Assembly (NCBI GenBank): GCA_034440635.1
Contig: JAOTON010001356.1
Span: 454,501 to 518,500, forward strand
Length of the DNA: 64,000 nucleotides
From: Lepas anatifera
Lineage: Eukaryota; Arthropoda; Thecostraca; Lepadidae
Reading direction: 5' to 3'
The translations under genes and the position numbers were made by a program. Shown here in pieces: positions 47,886 through 60,215 of the stretch. The notes beneath the pieces were generated by a model. That model was given only the letters and a program-made list of their open reading frames with translations, ran no database searches and was not told the DNA's origin. The stretch's first letter is position 1. Every line of letters begins with the position of its first letter.

Positions 47886-48378
47886 CGGAACAGACGGCCG
47901 ACCGCGGGGCGGCGCATCGATCCCGGCGGCGGCGGCGGCGGAGGAGCCTCTCTCAGGCGTCGCCGTCGTGATCAATGTCTCGCCACGTGCCGCACGCTAC
48001 TGAGACGCGTACCAGCGGGCGGACGGCTCCCGGCAGCGTTAGATTCCACAGAGAGGGAGAGCGCGGCAGACTGGCAGGCCGCTGGTGAAGGGCCCACCAC
48101 CGGAGTACGCCGATTGTTGTAATCTCACTCCTTACAATATCAAGGAATTTATATAACTCCTATCTCATGTTGAGTTGATAGTTGGGCGGGAAAGTCACAG
48201 GAGCTATCAATATATATTTTGTTTGCCTTTAGCCCACTAAACAACCCCATCTTAGTCTACAGAATTAAGGCATCACCACTTTCTCTTCATGTGTACATTA
48301 TAAAGCTTTCTATTAAATACAGTCTAGCCCATTGCAAACGTATCTCCCCCTGTTAGCGTTCGAAGTCCAAGACCACAC

Positions 48379-48418
48379 CTCCACAGGGCTAGGACTGCGC
48401 CCCAGAAGGCTGCGTCTC
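48379..48418 (-). CDS. Candidate 40-bp microexon, Ser/Pro-rich
   Basis: An acceptor (GAGCATTTCCAG) and donor (GAG|GTGTGG) enclose 40 bp reading RRSLLGRSPSPVE. Phase is 2 in, which suits the 60064 exon, and 0 out. RSPSP is a typical proline-directed kinase site. It is very short, so a chance match is possible. Confidence 0.33.
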
Positions 48419-48424
48419 CTGGAA

Positions 48425-51400
48425 ATGCTCACATTCATAGAGCGCCCGACCCTTTCGCAGAAGCCACCGACACAAATGGCGCAGCTGAAACAATGCTGGA
48501 CTAAAACAAACCACTCGCAAAAACCCACTTCAAAGCTGATAAGTTCAGAGCTCTAACATCCCGTTAAAACCGACGGCGTAGTGAAGATGAGCATCACACA
48601 CGAGAAGGCAGACTTCCACTGCTACCACTCTCCATCATGAAAATAGATCGTCCAAACAGCACCCCTGCTTCCAACCCAAGCACTGCACGTCCAGGGGTGG
48701 GAGCCACCTTCACCGCTCCGGGGGTAACCCCCTAACACATCCAAATCCACTGGTAGCTTACGTTGTCTGCCATATCGGCTGGCAGAGTGGGACCACAGAC
48801 AATTTGTAAGTACCATTAGATTCCCTCTTCACGTCCAATTGACATGTCTTCTATGCCATTTCCAGGTCAAATCCAAACACTGATCAGACCCAAGGCCAGA
48901 TCAAGGTCAACACGAATCATGGCGCATATCATCCGAACCGCAATGAGAACAAGAGCCCAAAGCCGTCAAAAGAAAAGCTCTATCGTCATTGCTGGCGAAT
49001 TAATTGAGCTTACTCCATTTTTCGACCTATTTTTAAGAGGATTTGAACATTACCTGCCCCCGAAATCATCGATTACAAAACATGTTCCTGCAATTAATTG
49101 CACTCAGTGTCCTCATTATGTGATATAAAAGGCAGACCAATCGTTGGCATCTACTTTTGCTGCTACCATTTAGAACGTTTTGGGAAATAACAGCACTTGG
49201 CAGGCCTGGAGGTGACCTGATGTGAACCGGACCTAAAATTTTAGGGAAAGTTGTGAGAATGTCCAGACGGTGCCATTCATTATCTGTGCTGTATGCAAAA
49301 CCCCTGGGGGAGGCAAGCACACCGCTCCGGAGGCAGGCACCCTTGGACGTGCGCGTGTTAGAATGTGCGAGGACAGAATACATCCCCGCCCTTTCCCTTA
49401 ACAAGAACAGAATACGGGTACCAACAACTCTCAGACCTTAAGAAAACTCGCAGCAGCTCGGGAGTCGGGTGCATGTCTCAGCTGGCCCGGCGGCTCCGGA
49501 AAACCTCCCTGTTCACCGATAGCGCCACCGGAAGCTCGGACCACAGCTCTGGAGCTGGCAGGGACCGGCCGACGCTGATATGCCCGCCGGGCATGGCACA
49601 AACAGCGCGCGCGCAGCGACCAACAGGTGACGAAAACGACGCGAACGTCGCCGCACAGACCGCCAAAAGGTCAACCTCAAGCAGGGTGACGTAAAATAAA
49701 CAGAAAGGCTGCCGTTGTCAAGGCAAAGTCGATCTTGCATCGGCAAGTGTCTCAATACGTCTTTAGGCATCAGCTAGACAGACAATGTAGCAGTAGCACA
49801 ACTAGCCGAGAATTCACAGCAGTTCCCTTGATGGGGAATAACAATGTATTTCCAGGCGAGAATCCGCCAAGATATTGGCCTGCGCTGACGTTAATATCAA
49901 GCATTGGGTGGCATAGTTCCAGCACCCGACACCCCGTTGCCTGGACGGCGCCGGCCCCGAGTTATCTCTCGCGCGGCAGGATTCGGAACAATCCGCGGCT
50001 GCCGCGCCTCGGCCAGGTAAGCCGCTCATGACGTCAGCAACGGTGGCTGTGACGTCATAAGTACCACAAATCCGTGACATCAGTTCAGCAGAACTCAGAT
50101 TACAGTAAACAACGAGCTCAGAGCTGAACCGATCCCCAGCGGGGCCGCAGCGGGGCGGAGGCGACGCATCAGTGGGCTATGAACTCGGTGTCACACTGAT
50201 GCCAAAGGATAGAAGCCACAGTCAGCTACACCAACACACGGCCGGATGTCCCTGAGCGTAGTAGCCAATGAGACAACAGCTAACCCGGCACCGCCTGGAC
50301 TCTGGACCGCCTAGGAGGGGAGGGTCCCATCGGACCCCCCACCTATGATCTTGGCCATAGAAGTGATACGAGAAAAATTAAAACGGTGCTGGAAGCGGTT
50401 TACCGTCTTCCTCTCTGGATCCGAGTTTGAACTATATCAGTTGACCCGTGACGTCATAGTGGGCCAGGATGGGTCAGATTTAGACCCATTTAGAAAAACC
50501 CTCATTAGCCAGGAACCATGAGATATAATACCAAACAAAAGACATCAATATGTTCGTCTTGACCCAAAGATTCAAATTATATGCAGCATGACCTTGTAAG
50601 GTCACACTATGACCTATACCTTAGGTAAAGGTCAAGCAATGACCTTTCAATGACATGCTGCACATCATTCGAATCCTTGGGTCATGCTCATTGCTATGAT
50701 ACCACATGTAAGACTGTATCTTGTTTCGTTCAAAAGCTATTGATACAATGTAAAAAAATCATGACCTTTGGTGCCCTCTAGCAGCCGTGGTAATGACCTG
50801 ACCTGGAAATTGATGACAACATGCAGATATTTTCCTTTCAAGAACTTTCGAATGATGTTTAGAAACTTAACCTAGCTATTTTAGAAATCGAGTTACACCC
50901 TAGTTTTGTTAGCCACATTTTAGAAGAACAGAATCCCCCTGCATGTGTTCAGCAAGAACATCATAGCTCGTTGACCTGACCTGATGTCAATTTTTTGTCA
51001 TAAGGTGTTAAGTTGATCGCCCTAGAGCCCTACAGACTTACATTTCATTTGAACTGGCTAAGAATCATTCGCGAAAAACCGAGGGGGTTCCATCGAACCC
51101 CCCCACCCCCACCCCAGGCGGTGATGGGTTAACAATACTCAGTCTCAGCCCTCGCACCCATGATTAATAAAAATAGAACCCGATATAAAGCATTAATTCT
51201 AAATACAACGTACTTTCAAGAAGAGAACCCATAGCACATGACATGCTCCGCGATGATCGGGTTCACCAACATGATAAACCTAGCGACTATTTTGTTGCAT
51301 GTTCCCTACGACGTGTATGAACGACGTAGGAGGGGTTCCAGCAGTTGCGCCACGGGCCAGGCGGTAGCCATGCAGTCGTCTCCGGTGGAATCCCGCTCCA

Positions 51401-52329
51401 CCTGTACCCGCGAATCGGCCGCCCCGTCCGACACCACAATCGCATGTAGCCGGCAAAAAACGGCCTCCGACCATCTGGCGAGACGGCATCAGGCGGCCGG
51501 GAGAGACGCCGGGCCGACCACTGCCCCGCCGCACACCACACGCCATACTGCGCCCCATCGCAAATATCCACCACAATTGATTGTACCCATTTTCAAAGGT
51601 AAATATGACCATTTTTGGAGGAGTCAGTACCCTTTCTTCCCCGCCCCCCCCACACACACACAGCCTCTGTATTGATGGGACGGTGTAATAAAACTGGCCG
51701 TGGCCAGCCCGAAGAAATACCATCAAAGAACGTCTAATTCGCCCCTGTAAGTGGCTCCAAGGAAAAAACCACGTGCCGCTGGCGCGCCAGCACATAAAGC
51801 CAACACGATTAGCCGGCCACAAAAACACCGGGCCCACTATCGATCAGCGGGCTTCCAGCACTCCTTCCACCCGGACGCCTGGAGTCACAGACACGCAGCC
51901 GCTCCGGCTCATCTCTCCAACACGAACACGTCCCTGGGTCTGACATCCAGTTAACAGGCCTCACGACGGCCAAGATTAATGAAGAGAATAATGGGAGCAG
52001 CCAAAAGCTTTGCGCTTGGGCTTGGGAGGCATACGAAGCGGCGATGCTTCCAAATCCGACTCTGGCGGAGGATGCTCTTGCAGTACCTTCGATTTCAAGC
52101 ACGAATCACGAAATCTCGAATAAGTGCCACTTCAGAGGCCCAAGACTTGATTCCAAGCTGCTGTGTAACGGATCCCAGCGGCAATAGAGCCACTGCAACT
52201 GGACTGGGCTGGAGAAGCTGGACTGGGTGAAACTGAGTTCCAGTGGCCAGAGGCGGCACGGTAAAGCAGCTTTCAGAAACATCCGTACACAGCCAGTAGC
52301 GAGGTCCCAGCGCCCCCCCTCTGCGGCCG
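48425..52329. other. Intron or intergenic DNA, one plus-strand candidate
   Basis: No minus-strand exon is supported here. The 50360-51200 part is AT-richer, with scattered TGACCT motifs and no coding. The only coding-like piece is the plus-strand frame at 49473. Confidence 0.4.
49473..49626 (+). CDS. Possible first exon of an unknown plus-strand gene
   Basis: An ATG opens MSQLARRLRKTSLFTDSATG, then SSDHSSGAGRDRPTLICPPG, and reaches a donor-like ACAG|GTGACG at 49626. Composition is protein-like. The start context is weak (T at -3), and I see no downstream exon to join. The frame simply continues to a stop at about 49694 if unspliced, giving a 73-residue product. It could be a nested gene or noise. 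Confidence 0.28.
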
Positions 52330-52745
52330 CTCTCTGTACCCACCTATGAGGCCCCGTCTCTGTACCCGCCTATGAGGCCCCGACTCTGTACTCCGCCTCT
52401 GAGACCCCGTCTCTGTACCCACCTCTGAGGTCGCCACGGCCCAGCCTCTGTACCCGCCTCTGAGGTCGCCACGGCCCAGCCTCTGTACCCGCCTCTGAGA
52501 CCCCGACTCTGTACCCGCCTCTGAGACCCCGTCTCTGTACCCGCCTCTGGGGTCTCCACGGCCCAGCCTCTGTACCCGCCTCTGAGGTCGCCACGGCCCA
52601 GCCTCTGTACCCGCCTCTGAGACCCCGACTCTGTACCCGCCTCTGAGACCCCGTCTCTGTACCCGCCTCTGGGGTCTCCACGGCCCAGTCTCTGAGGTCG
52701 CCACGGCCCAGTCTCTGAGGCCCACCTCTGAGGTCGGCGCGGGCC
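52330..52745. repeat. Complex minisatellite, 20- and 35-bp units
   Basis: Two unit types mix: GACCCCGTCTCTGTACCCGC and a longer one with GAGGTCGCCACGGCCCAGCC. A larger block of about 120 bp containing both is itself repeated. Long open frames on the minus strand are due to the repeats. Confidence 0.93.
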
Positions 52746-55371
52746 AGCCTCTGTGGCGGCTGGCTCTGTCTCGGCCGTCGCTGTCGGCAGCGTCGTTCGC
52801 GGCGCGGCCGAGGCGGTAACGAGCGGCCGTGTCGCCACATCTGCCGGCCGCGCGCACGCCGCATAATTGGCAGCGGGCCGCAGCGGCGTCCCCAGCCCCT
52901 CGGCAGCGCCGAGAGGGGACTGGCGCTGCCGAGCGACTCGGTCCCAAGCGGGAACCGGAAGTACCAAAATGCTTAACTTAAGCTCGCTCCTGATTTGTCC
53001 AGGTCCTTCAGAATCTTGTTTATTACCATGGGCTCACCGTGATCCTGAGGCAGCCACGCTTTCGCAGCTTCACGAGAATTCAGACATCAATTTGGGAGGA
53101 GCGATGCGTTTAGTAGAAGTTCGCCGTTACCCGAGCGCGGTTAAACGGGGCGTTTGTGGGTCGAATCTACCCAATGCTTCTACCGTAGCTCAAATGACAC
53201 TCAGCTGTTCTCTGCCCCCAGAGGATGGCATGCCAGTTTCCCATATGACAATGGCTTTAAACGCGCTGACCAGTCGAATAACGATTCAATGCATCTATCA
53301 ACCAAACCATGTGCGTGACCTGGGACTAACATACCGCGCAGCAAGCGCGGGAGTCTGGCGCAAACGTTCCACTGCACCACCGACAGCAGCAGCGGTGCTG
53401 AAGCTGCGTTCCAGCCAGTTTTGGGGGTCAGCACAGAGCTGCGGCAGCGGTGCTGAAGCTGCGTTCCAGCCCGTTTTGGAGGTCAGCACAGAGCTGCGGC
53501 AGCTCGGGGTGGCGTCAACAAGCTCGGCTGCCAGCGGGGTGACGGCGGCCGACGCGCTGGCAACTGACAGATGTCGCCGTTAAACCCCAGCCGACACCAG
53601 TGCCGGCGGCAGCCGACGCGACCCAGAGGCCAGAGCTCACCTCATCTGGCTCGAACAGCTGTTGAGCTCACCTCAGGACGAACTGGGCTACACACAACTG
53701 GGGTAACGCAGCTGCCGGGTTTATCTCTGGTTATTTGTAACCTTTCCAAACCTCCAGGAAGGAAGCGTCAGCAGTAATTATTTCAGTATGGAAAAACATT
53801 TTTCAATTGTAAAATAAAAACCATACAGAAGCCTTCTGTGAATGCGGCAAGGGCAGTGGCTGGGGTCTCGGCCGGCGGTGGCCCCAGGGCTCTGTTTACT
53901 CGCCAGTGTTTACAGTCGCACCAGGTGAAGGAAGCACCCACAGCGGCGGGGAGCCCGCGCCGCAGCCAGGGAAACAATCTCAGCCGCAGTATAATACACA
54001 CGGCGGCGCCGGACACCGCAGCGCGGCGGCACCAGCACTGCCGCGCCGGAGGAGAGAAAGGACCGGCAGCGGCCAACTCAGGCCTGCGTGTGCTGGCTGA
54101 GCAGGACGGGGCGACCGAGATCCACCGTCTACACATAGATCCCAAACGAGACGTTGCAGCTGAGGAGGATATGACGTTGGGACCTGAATACAAATAAAAT
54201 TTGATGGTCTAGCCCCGGGGAAAATCCTAGGGGCCTATTCTGTATTCGGAATTCCAAATGATCGGTGCCCTACTTAATCAGTAACTGCACTTTTCCCACT
54301 GGGAGAGGAACTTGTCTAAGATGAAGGGTTGTTGCGAAATCTTCTCTCTGCCGCAACTGGCGATTAAACCTAGCAGCGAGAGGCCCGAGGTTGCGGCCGA
54401 GTTACCACACAATGGAGGGGACACAGGAGTGAGAATACCGCCGCTACCGCCTACACCGGATCCACGACTGCTGTTTCGTCACCGGCGCTCTCAGCTGCAC
54501 GCGCACTCTGCCGTCGGCCGCGGGACACTGACACGCTGCCTCGTCGACAGCAGCGGAGGCTCGGCGCCCGGCCAGACACCGCCGCCGCTACCGACGGCGT
54601 CTGCCCGTCACCGGTCGTCGAGAGCGACGGACCGGCGCACACACGCCAGTCCCCCCCACACCAGACCAGTTACACCATCCCAAATCCGCCGGTTATCCGG
54701 GGTCACCAGCCATCCTGCCGACGGTGCAGGTTTGAGAGGTGGCCTGCCCGGGTCGGCGGCCTTCGCTCGCGCCTGGCAGCGTCGGCGCCAGCCACAGATG
54801 CCGCAGAAACACTCAGGCCGGATTAAAACAAGCGCGCCAGCCCTCCGGCTGCCAAACACCACAATGTCGCACGCGACGCGGCGCTCCCAGACGCGTCGAT
54901 CGGCGATACAGTTCCCAATGCTGGCCCCGCCACATCTCGGGCGTGAGATGACGCTTCTATTTCACCACGGAGGATTTACAAAGCAGAGAGGGCGAGTTTT
55001 TTTCAGTTTCGAAGATCTGTACAGCAGAAGTTTACATCCCTACAAGTTGAGAGACAGTGCAGGCAACCTCGCATAGCGAGATCATTAGTTCAATATACGA
55101 AAAAATAGTATTGCAGCTAGCCCCTGGAGTCCCATCGTGCGAGTGTTTACGGCAGCAGCCGCATCCTGCGTTGAATCTGCACTGAATAAGCAAACGCTGG
55201 GCCCTCTCCAGCTGTGACGGTGATACAGCACCCACGCATGCCGCCGTTTACGCCAACAGCCATTGATACAGGCGACGTGCGCTCATTCATCCACTGGCCA
55301 ACAACTTCGAGTGAACTGCTTCAATCAAAGCGCGCCGCCACAGTCGATACTGACGGCGCCGGCGGCCGCTG
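52746..55371. other. No supported gene; long but unconvincing open frames
   Basis: Two of the longest non-repeat open frames of the window lie here on the plus strand (52867-53583 and 54312-55076). Both start without ATG at the stated ends, have random-like Ser/Arg/Pro composition and show no domain. Confidence 0.4.
53394..53503. repeat. Tandem duplication, 55-bp unit, two copies
   Basis: Two nearly identical copies of a segment beginning CGGTGCTGAAGCTGCGTTCC. Not a multiple of three. It may be the first step of a new minisatellite. Confidence 0.9.
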
Positions 55372-55398
55372 AGGGGCGGGGGCGGGGGCGGGGGCGGC
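55372..55398. repeat. G-quadruplex-type G-run with Sp1-like boxes
   Basis: Four to five G-runs separated by single C bases (GGGGCGGGGGCGGGGGCGG). The sequence satisfies the simple G-quadruplex pattern and also contains overlapping GGGGCGGGG boxes. No gene start is recognised nearby. Confidence 0.7.
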
Positions 55399-55619
55399 GC
55401 TGGCAGTGCAGGGCGGCTATTCTGGGCGGGTGTCGAATCCGGCGCCGGTGGTGGGGCTGCAGCCAATCGCCGCCATCCATCACAAACGCAACACACCGCC
55501 GGCCGCGACGGCTATTTGTTAGCATTGCGCCGACCCAGCCCTGCACGTCTCGGCGAAGGAGTCGGACAGGGATAGCCTCAGCGGGGGGAATTTAAAGCCG
55601 GCGCATGTGTAGAGGCTAT

Positions 55620-56460
55620 TTCGGACGGCAGCGTGGCATGGTTTAAAAGGGCACCACCACTACCACCGCGCATGTCTCACCCAAATGATGCAATTTAGCC
55701 TGAAAGCTTATCGCACGGTCTTTTTAACAGCAAACACCATCGATAACTATTTTCTCATCGAGAGTGAGGAGGTGGACAGAGGCAATGCTGTATCAAATTA
55801 GGCAGGATAAGAAACGAAGGAAGTCATTGGAGGTCCATTCATGGGAGGCTTACTGAGTTATCAGTCGCGTAGGGCATGCCAACGAACGCCGTGTGTATTG
55901 GGGTTTTAGGGTGCTTTTAGTGGCTTGGCTATAACGCACCCAATGCCAAAGATCATCTGGCTTCATATCTTGTTTTCCTCAGAACTCACGTTTTCATGAC
56001 AAAAAAGGCTTTCATACGCGTACAACTTTTAGGGCGCACTGGCAGCTCATACCAAGCCCCGATTCCCTTTGGGTGTAACGGCCTGGCTGCAGGGTGGACA
56101 TCGGGACAGGGCCACATAGGGGAGTTTGGGCTCGATACCCGCTTTAAATACAGGTTACGTCTCCTCCGGCGGTGCATCTGGCATACAATGTCAACCTCGG
56201 GGTTTTCCTGCATGGTAATCTCAATCCCATAATAAATGTGTCACATTCCCATTGAAACACGCGTTCGGAAACACAGATCCGATCACTACACAAACATGAT
56301 GGCTTTAACACTCTCCAAGGGCAATGCGCCTTTAATACTGATGATGATGATGATGATGATTAGAGTTTTAGGGCACTGCAGCTGCAGCGGCTATACGTGC
56401 TCGTCAGTATTGTATTACATTATTCAAGATTGTCATTATTAGCTACAGTGAGCTATACAG
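55620..56460. other. No gene seen; short GAT repeat
   Basis: A GAT repeat (about 7 units) lies at 56340-56360. A small minus-strand ATG frame at 55986-56213 is not convincing and may be part of an interspersed repeat. Confidence 0.35.
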
Positions 56461-56474
56461 AATGTGTGTGAAAT

Positions 56475-57209
56475 CTAAGAATCTCTAACTGGTGTGTAAA
56501 CTACGTCAAAATCTTCTTCTCTCAAATAAGAAAATACTTTTCCAATGTCTACGAGTGCATCATCCCCTAGGATCTGTTCCAGCGGAACCGGTTGAAAGAA
56601 TCGGAGCTGACTTCGTTTCAGCTGATCGCAGCTGTCAGTAGCAGATAAAACACGCCGCACAGTGAGGCGGCTATCACAGTGCGAACATTGCTTGGGGGCG
56701 GCGCTTAATACTATATTAAGATCCTCTGTAACCTTTTTAGCATCACTATCCAAATATTGCAGGAAAAAGCGAACTATCACCAGTGGAGGATCCGAGGGGG
56801 GGCAAAAAAGGCAATTGCCCCCAAACGGAAAAGCTCGGGGCAAAACTATGTTTTGCCCCCCTCCCCAAAGTGATCGACCTCCTTTTTTCCCCTGACTCCT
56901 TTTTAGTTTATAAGCAAGATTTTGGTGCTTCAACTCTCAACTCCAAAAAGAACCAGTTAAGTTCAGTGTAAATATTTGGCCTTGGACTTGAAAAAAGATC
57001 TCGAGACCATCTTTTGCACCCCCGTGAGGTTTGTTTTTGCTTTTTGACTCAAATACCCAAAAATCTACTGAAAAGTAATATTGTAGCGCAGCTTTCACGG
57101 CGTGATTTTTTTTTGCTTTTCGACATTTGACTTTGGTTTGCCCCTCCCAAACCGACCGGCTAGATCCGCCACTGACTATTACCCGAAAGTGCTGCACCAG
57201 CCAGTACAT
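56475..57209 (-). pseudogene. Unidentified open frame split by a MITE
   Basis: The minus strand at 56780-56475 has clear coding character: FFLQYLDSDAKKVTEDLN, a CSHCDSRLTVRR stretch, and an end reading REEDFDVVYTPVRDS before a stop. An ATG frame starting at 57209 (MYWLVQHFRVIV) lies on the other side of a transposon insertion at 56781-57174. Ignoring the insert and one copy of the target duplication, the two halves would be in the same frame. So an intronless open frame of roughly 110 codons was interrupted by the MITE. I do not recognise the family. A retrocopy or mobile-element protein is possible. Confidence 0.45.
56781..57174. mobile_element. hAT-like MITE, 394 bp, with 8-bp target duplication
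   Basis: Terminal inverted repeats: CAGTGGAGGATCC at the left and CAGTGGCGGATCT read from the right end. Flanks are ACTATCAC and ACTATTAC, an 8-bp target duplication with one mismatch. CAGTG-type ends and 8-bp duplications are typical of hAT transposons. There is no coding capacity, so it is non-autonomous. Internal G-rich and C-rich blocks near the left end can pair. Confidence 0.8.
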
Positions 57210-59846
57210 AATAATAATACTATTATGTAGTGGTTAAGAACGCCAGATAATACCAGTACGAATGCCTTGGGTGCGTTACGCAGCGTTTTGTGAGTGAAAA
57301 CAGCGCCAGCTCCGAGTGTGCAGCGGCACGTTCGACGGCCTCCGTTACCAATTCCGCGTCACGCCGCGTCAACCACATCTGCCGCCGAACAATGGACCCG
57401 CTGCGTGTGTCCGGCCGCGCTGGTATGCAGGGACACGACCGTCTCAGAGGGCGCCACCACCGCCACATGGTTCCAGATCGGCGCGATAGATGGCAGGTCG
57501 ATCAAGGCCAAACACTAGGGCAGGAGTCAAAGGCCGCGCCGCGACGGCCCGGCGACACGACGCGGCGGCCGTGTCTATCACAACAGCGTCGTCGGCGGGC
57601 CTGTTTTCGGAGGGGTTCAGTGGCCTTGAGAGGCGCATAGGACGCCGACGGCTGGGAGCGGCCATCTGGTACCGGCTGAGATGATGACTCAGGCCTGTCT
57701 GCGACCGCAGCGTGACGGCGGCGGCACAGCGTTCTCGCGAGCCCGCACCCACCCCGCTCAGCAGTGCCGCAGCAGCGCGCACAACCAGCGCAGTCCAATA
57801 TTTGCCCAGCCGCTCCCCCATGAAGCCTTGGCTGGCTCTTGCTTAAGAGGCGTGCAGTGCGAGAGTATTGACTCAGCTTTCTGTGCAAACTGGCGGGGGT
57901 GACGAGGTGGCAGGTAGGTAGCCGTGAACGGTGGCCATGGCGCGGCTCCACGGCCCGCCGACACAACTGCGAGCCGCACCCCTAACTGTTCAGTGACATA
58001 CGGCGCTATACTGCAGCAGGCCACAGCCCGACTCTGGCTCTGTAACGGTGCATCAACCCGATTCCACAGCGGCGTAACGCGGACCGGGCGAGGGCGCGCT
58101 CATGATGCGGGGAAAATTCCCCGACAATGTCCCGGACATTTCCCGGCTCTTCAACAACGCCATCATTGTTCATTACTTACACGGAGACTCGCCTATTTCC
58201 ACACCCCCCCCCCAGCCCCTTTGTATTCGGTGGACCTGCACGCCTAGTAGCGCGAATGTTCACATGTGGCAAAAACGGAGCTTTGGGGACGAAGTCTGGT
58301 CCGGGTGCACTGTGCACCATCAAACATGGCACACATTTACGTACGCCCTCAGAAATCTGTCGCCAGCTATCTCACAAAAGACATATAACCAAGCAGACTG
58401 TTGAGAAAGTGTCAGTTAAGTACCGTTGCGATCGCACTAAAAGACTCCGCTGCAGATGTGTCTTACCGCCACTATTTAGCACCTCTAATCGAGAACCTTC
58501 TGCAGCCAGCAGAAGTCGGTGACGTCATACTGCCCCGAACGAAGCGAGAAGTCGGTGACGTCATACGGCCCCGAACGAAGCGAGAAGTGGGTGAGTGCAA
58601 CTTGTGCAGCGGGCCACTGGGAATTCGACACTCTGTGACCTCAGCACTTAGTGCGTCTACGGTTTAAATAAACTCATTCAACCTTTGGGGTACCACGCAC
58701 GCAGGGGGAACACGGACTACAATAGGCCAGCGAGTCATTCAGCTGAATTATGCAGTGCTGAAATGTGTCTAACCATACCAGCCAGCGCACTGAGGCATGA
58801 CCCCGCTGATCCCTCCTCTTCCCGGCAGCGTTCCCGTTGAGACAGACTTGGAGCCGCAGCGCGCCGGACGTTGGCCGCAGCAGCAGGGCTGACGGACAGC
58901 GGTAAGGTGTCGCCGTGGGAACCTCACATTCCACTCCCAGGCGGGCGCCCGGACGCACCTCCTCCGCCGTCACAGGCCAGCGGCCACGCCCACCCAGCGG
59001 AGAATGTAACGGAGGGCGGCGGACAGACCCGGCCCTCGTCACAGCCGCTTCACTCTGTATGCTGCCGGGGCGTTGTGATCTTCTCCGACTCGCGGCGGTG
59101 ACTAGATCCCTGGCAAGATTTCTGAGGCGCCGCAACACTTGAAACGATTGTCCACCTTACAATAGAACAAACGTGCTGTTCCAGCCCTCAACGCCTCTAA
59201 CCGCGGCAGCCTTTCCTTCTTGGTTTACAGCCACCTCAGCCACTAGCGTGCGTCGGCGTACTAGCAGTTCGCCTTTCTCCCATTGGCGTCGCCTCCGACG
59301 CGGCTCTCCGGCGGCAGCGTCGGTTCCGACAGTCGTCACGTGCGGCATCCGGCAGAGAAATCTTCTGCGCCCAGGACGCAGCCGTGACGTGCGACCTCGC
59401 GGTCCGGAACTGGTCGGTCACGACATTTGCATGCCGCGACGATGACACGTCCTCCGCGACCATCGGCTTCCGCATAAACATCTGCATCAATCACACTGCA
59501 AGCAAACATCCAACAGCGAAGAGCGACCGACGACTTCATTTTTCACGGAATTATCGCCCACGGTCGCAGCACGACTCCCCTCCTCTTTCAGAGCTGACGG
59601 TCACGACCTGTGAGCCGCCCTGCCTAGGCTGCTGTTCGTCTATCTATCTGATGTCCGTCAGCACACAGTTCTGTCTCATGTTTGTCACTCCTAACGACCC
59701 CATCCTCTGACAACTTCCATCCCACACAAACACTAACATCTTTAATTAATCATCAACAACACGAACATTCGGGTACCAGCCTCACGATTACAAACATTTG
59801 CCCTCACCATCAGCCAGGTCACTCTCAGCCATCAATCAGACCCTGG
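57210..59846. other. GC-rich DNA, no supported gene
   Basis: Open frames on both strands look random. A 36-bp duplication with CRE-like TGACGTCA lies at 58512-58592. Confidence 0.4.
58512..58592. repeat. 36-bp tandem duplication carrying TGACGTCA
   Basis: Two full copies and the start of a third. Each full copy contains TGACGTCA, a perfect CRE/ATF palindrome. A regulatory role is possible but not shown. Confidence 0.85.
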
Positions 59847-59847
59847 G

Positions 59848-60058
59848 AGCGTTCAGCCGGGTCAAACCAGTCCCCGGTCAGTCTCGGGGAACCTTCAACC
59901 AAGCCGAACCAGTCCCCGGTCAGTCTCGGGAACCTTCAACCGAGCCGAACCAGTCCCGGTCAGTCTCGGGGAACCTTCAACCGAGCCGAACCAGTCCCCG
60001 GCCAGTCTCGGGGAACCTTCAACCGAGCCGAACCAGTCCCCGGCCAGTCTCGGGGCCA
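59848..60058. repeat. Minisatellite, 42-bp unit, seeded by the 60064 donor
   Basis: About 4.5 copies with core TCGGGGAACCTTCAACCGAG and AACCAGTCCCCGGTCAG. On the sense strand the unit reads TCGGCTCGGTTGAAGGTT, then CCCCGAGACTGG. The neighbouring exon end and donor read TCGGCTCATCAACCAGGTTA, then GTGGCCCCGAGACTGG. The array starts within about ten bases of that donor. Confidence 0.9.
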
Positions 60059-60063
60059 CTAAC

Positions 60064-60181
60064 CTGGTTGATGAGCCGACATCGGCCAGGTCCTGCGCCT
60101 CGTCCCTCCTCTCGTCCTTCTCTGTAACGGTGTCGGGTCTCCGCTGGTCGGCCCGACCCGCCGCAGGCGCCGCCCGGTCAC
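60064..60181 (-). CDS. RhoGEF2: RhoGEF linker exon, charged
   Basis: The acceptor GACGCGGCAG lies before 60181 and the donor CCAG|GTTAGT after 60064. The 118-bp exon reads DRAAPAAGRADQRRPDTVTE, then KDERRDEAQDLADVGSST. Phase is 1 in and 2 out. The KDERRDEAQDLADV part is charged and helix-like. Its acceptor is preceded by a run of CTGAC pentamers, as is the exon at 23301. Assignment to the RhoGEF gene is by strand and phase only. It could belong to another minus-strand gene upstream. Confidence 0.65.
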
Positions 60182-60190
60182 CTGCCGCGT

Positions 60191-60215
60191 CACAGGTCAG
60201 GTCAGGTCAGGTCAG
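60191..60215. repeat. (GGTCA)n next to a splice acceptor
   Basis: The same 25 bases as at 23310-23334. On the sense strand it provides four or five CTGAC branch-point-like motifs 15-40 bases before the acceptor at 60182. Confidence 0.9.

Noticed and set aside
52867..53583. 238-codon plus-strand open frame
   Set aside because: No ATG at its start, includes a 55-bp tandem duplication that shifts the frame, and no recognisable domain. The minus strand of the same segment is also partly open.
54312..55076. 254-codon plus-strand open frame
   Set aside because: It starts at TTG (first ATG is three codons later), has Arg/Pro/Ser composition as in random GC-rich DNA, and no domain or hydrophobic pattern.
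58674..59138. 154-codon minus-strand open frame
   Set aside because: It starts at GTG, shows no domain, and composition matches surrounding GC-rich noise.
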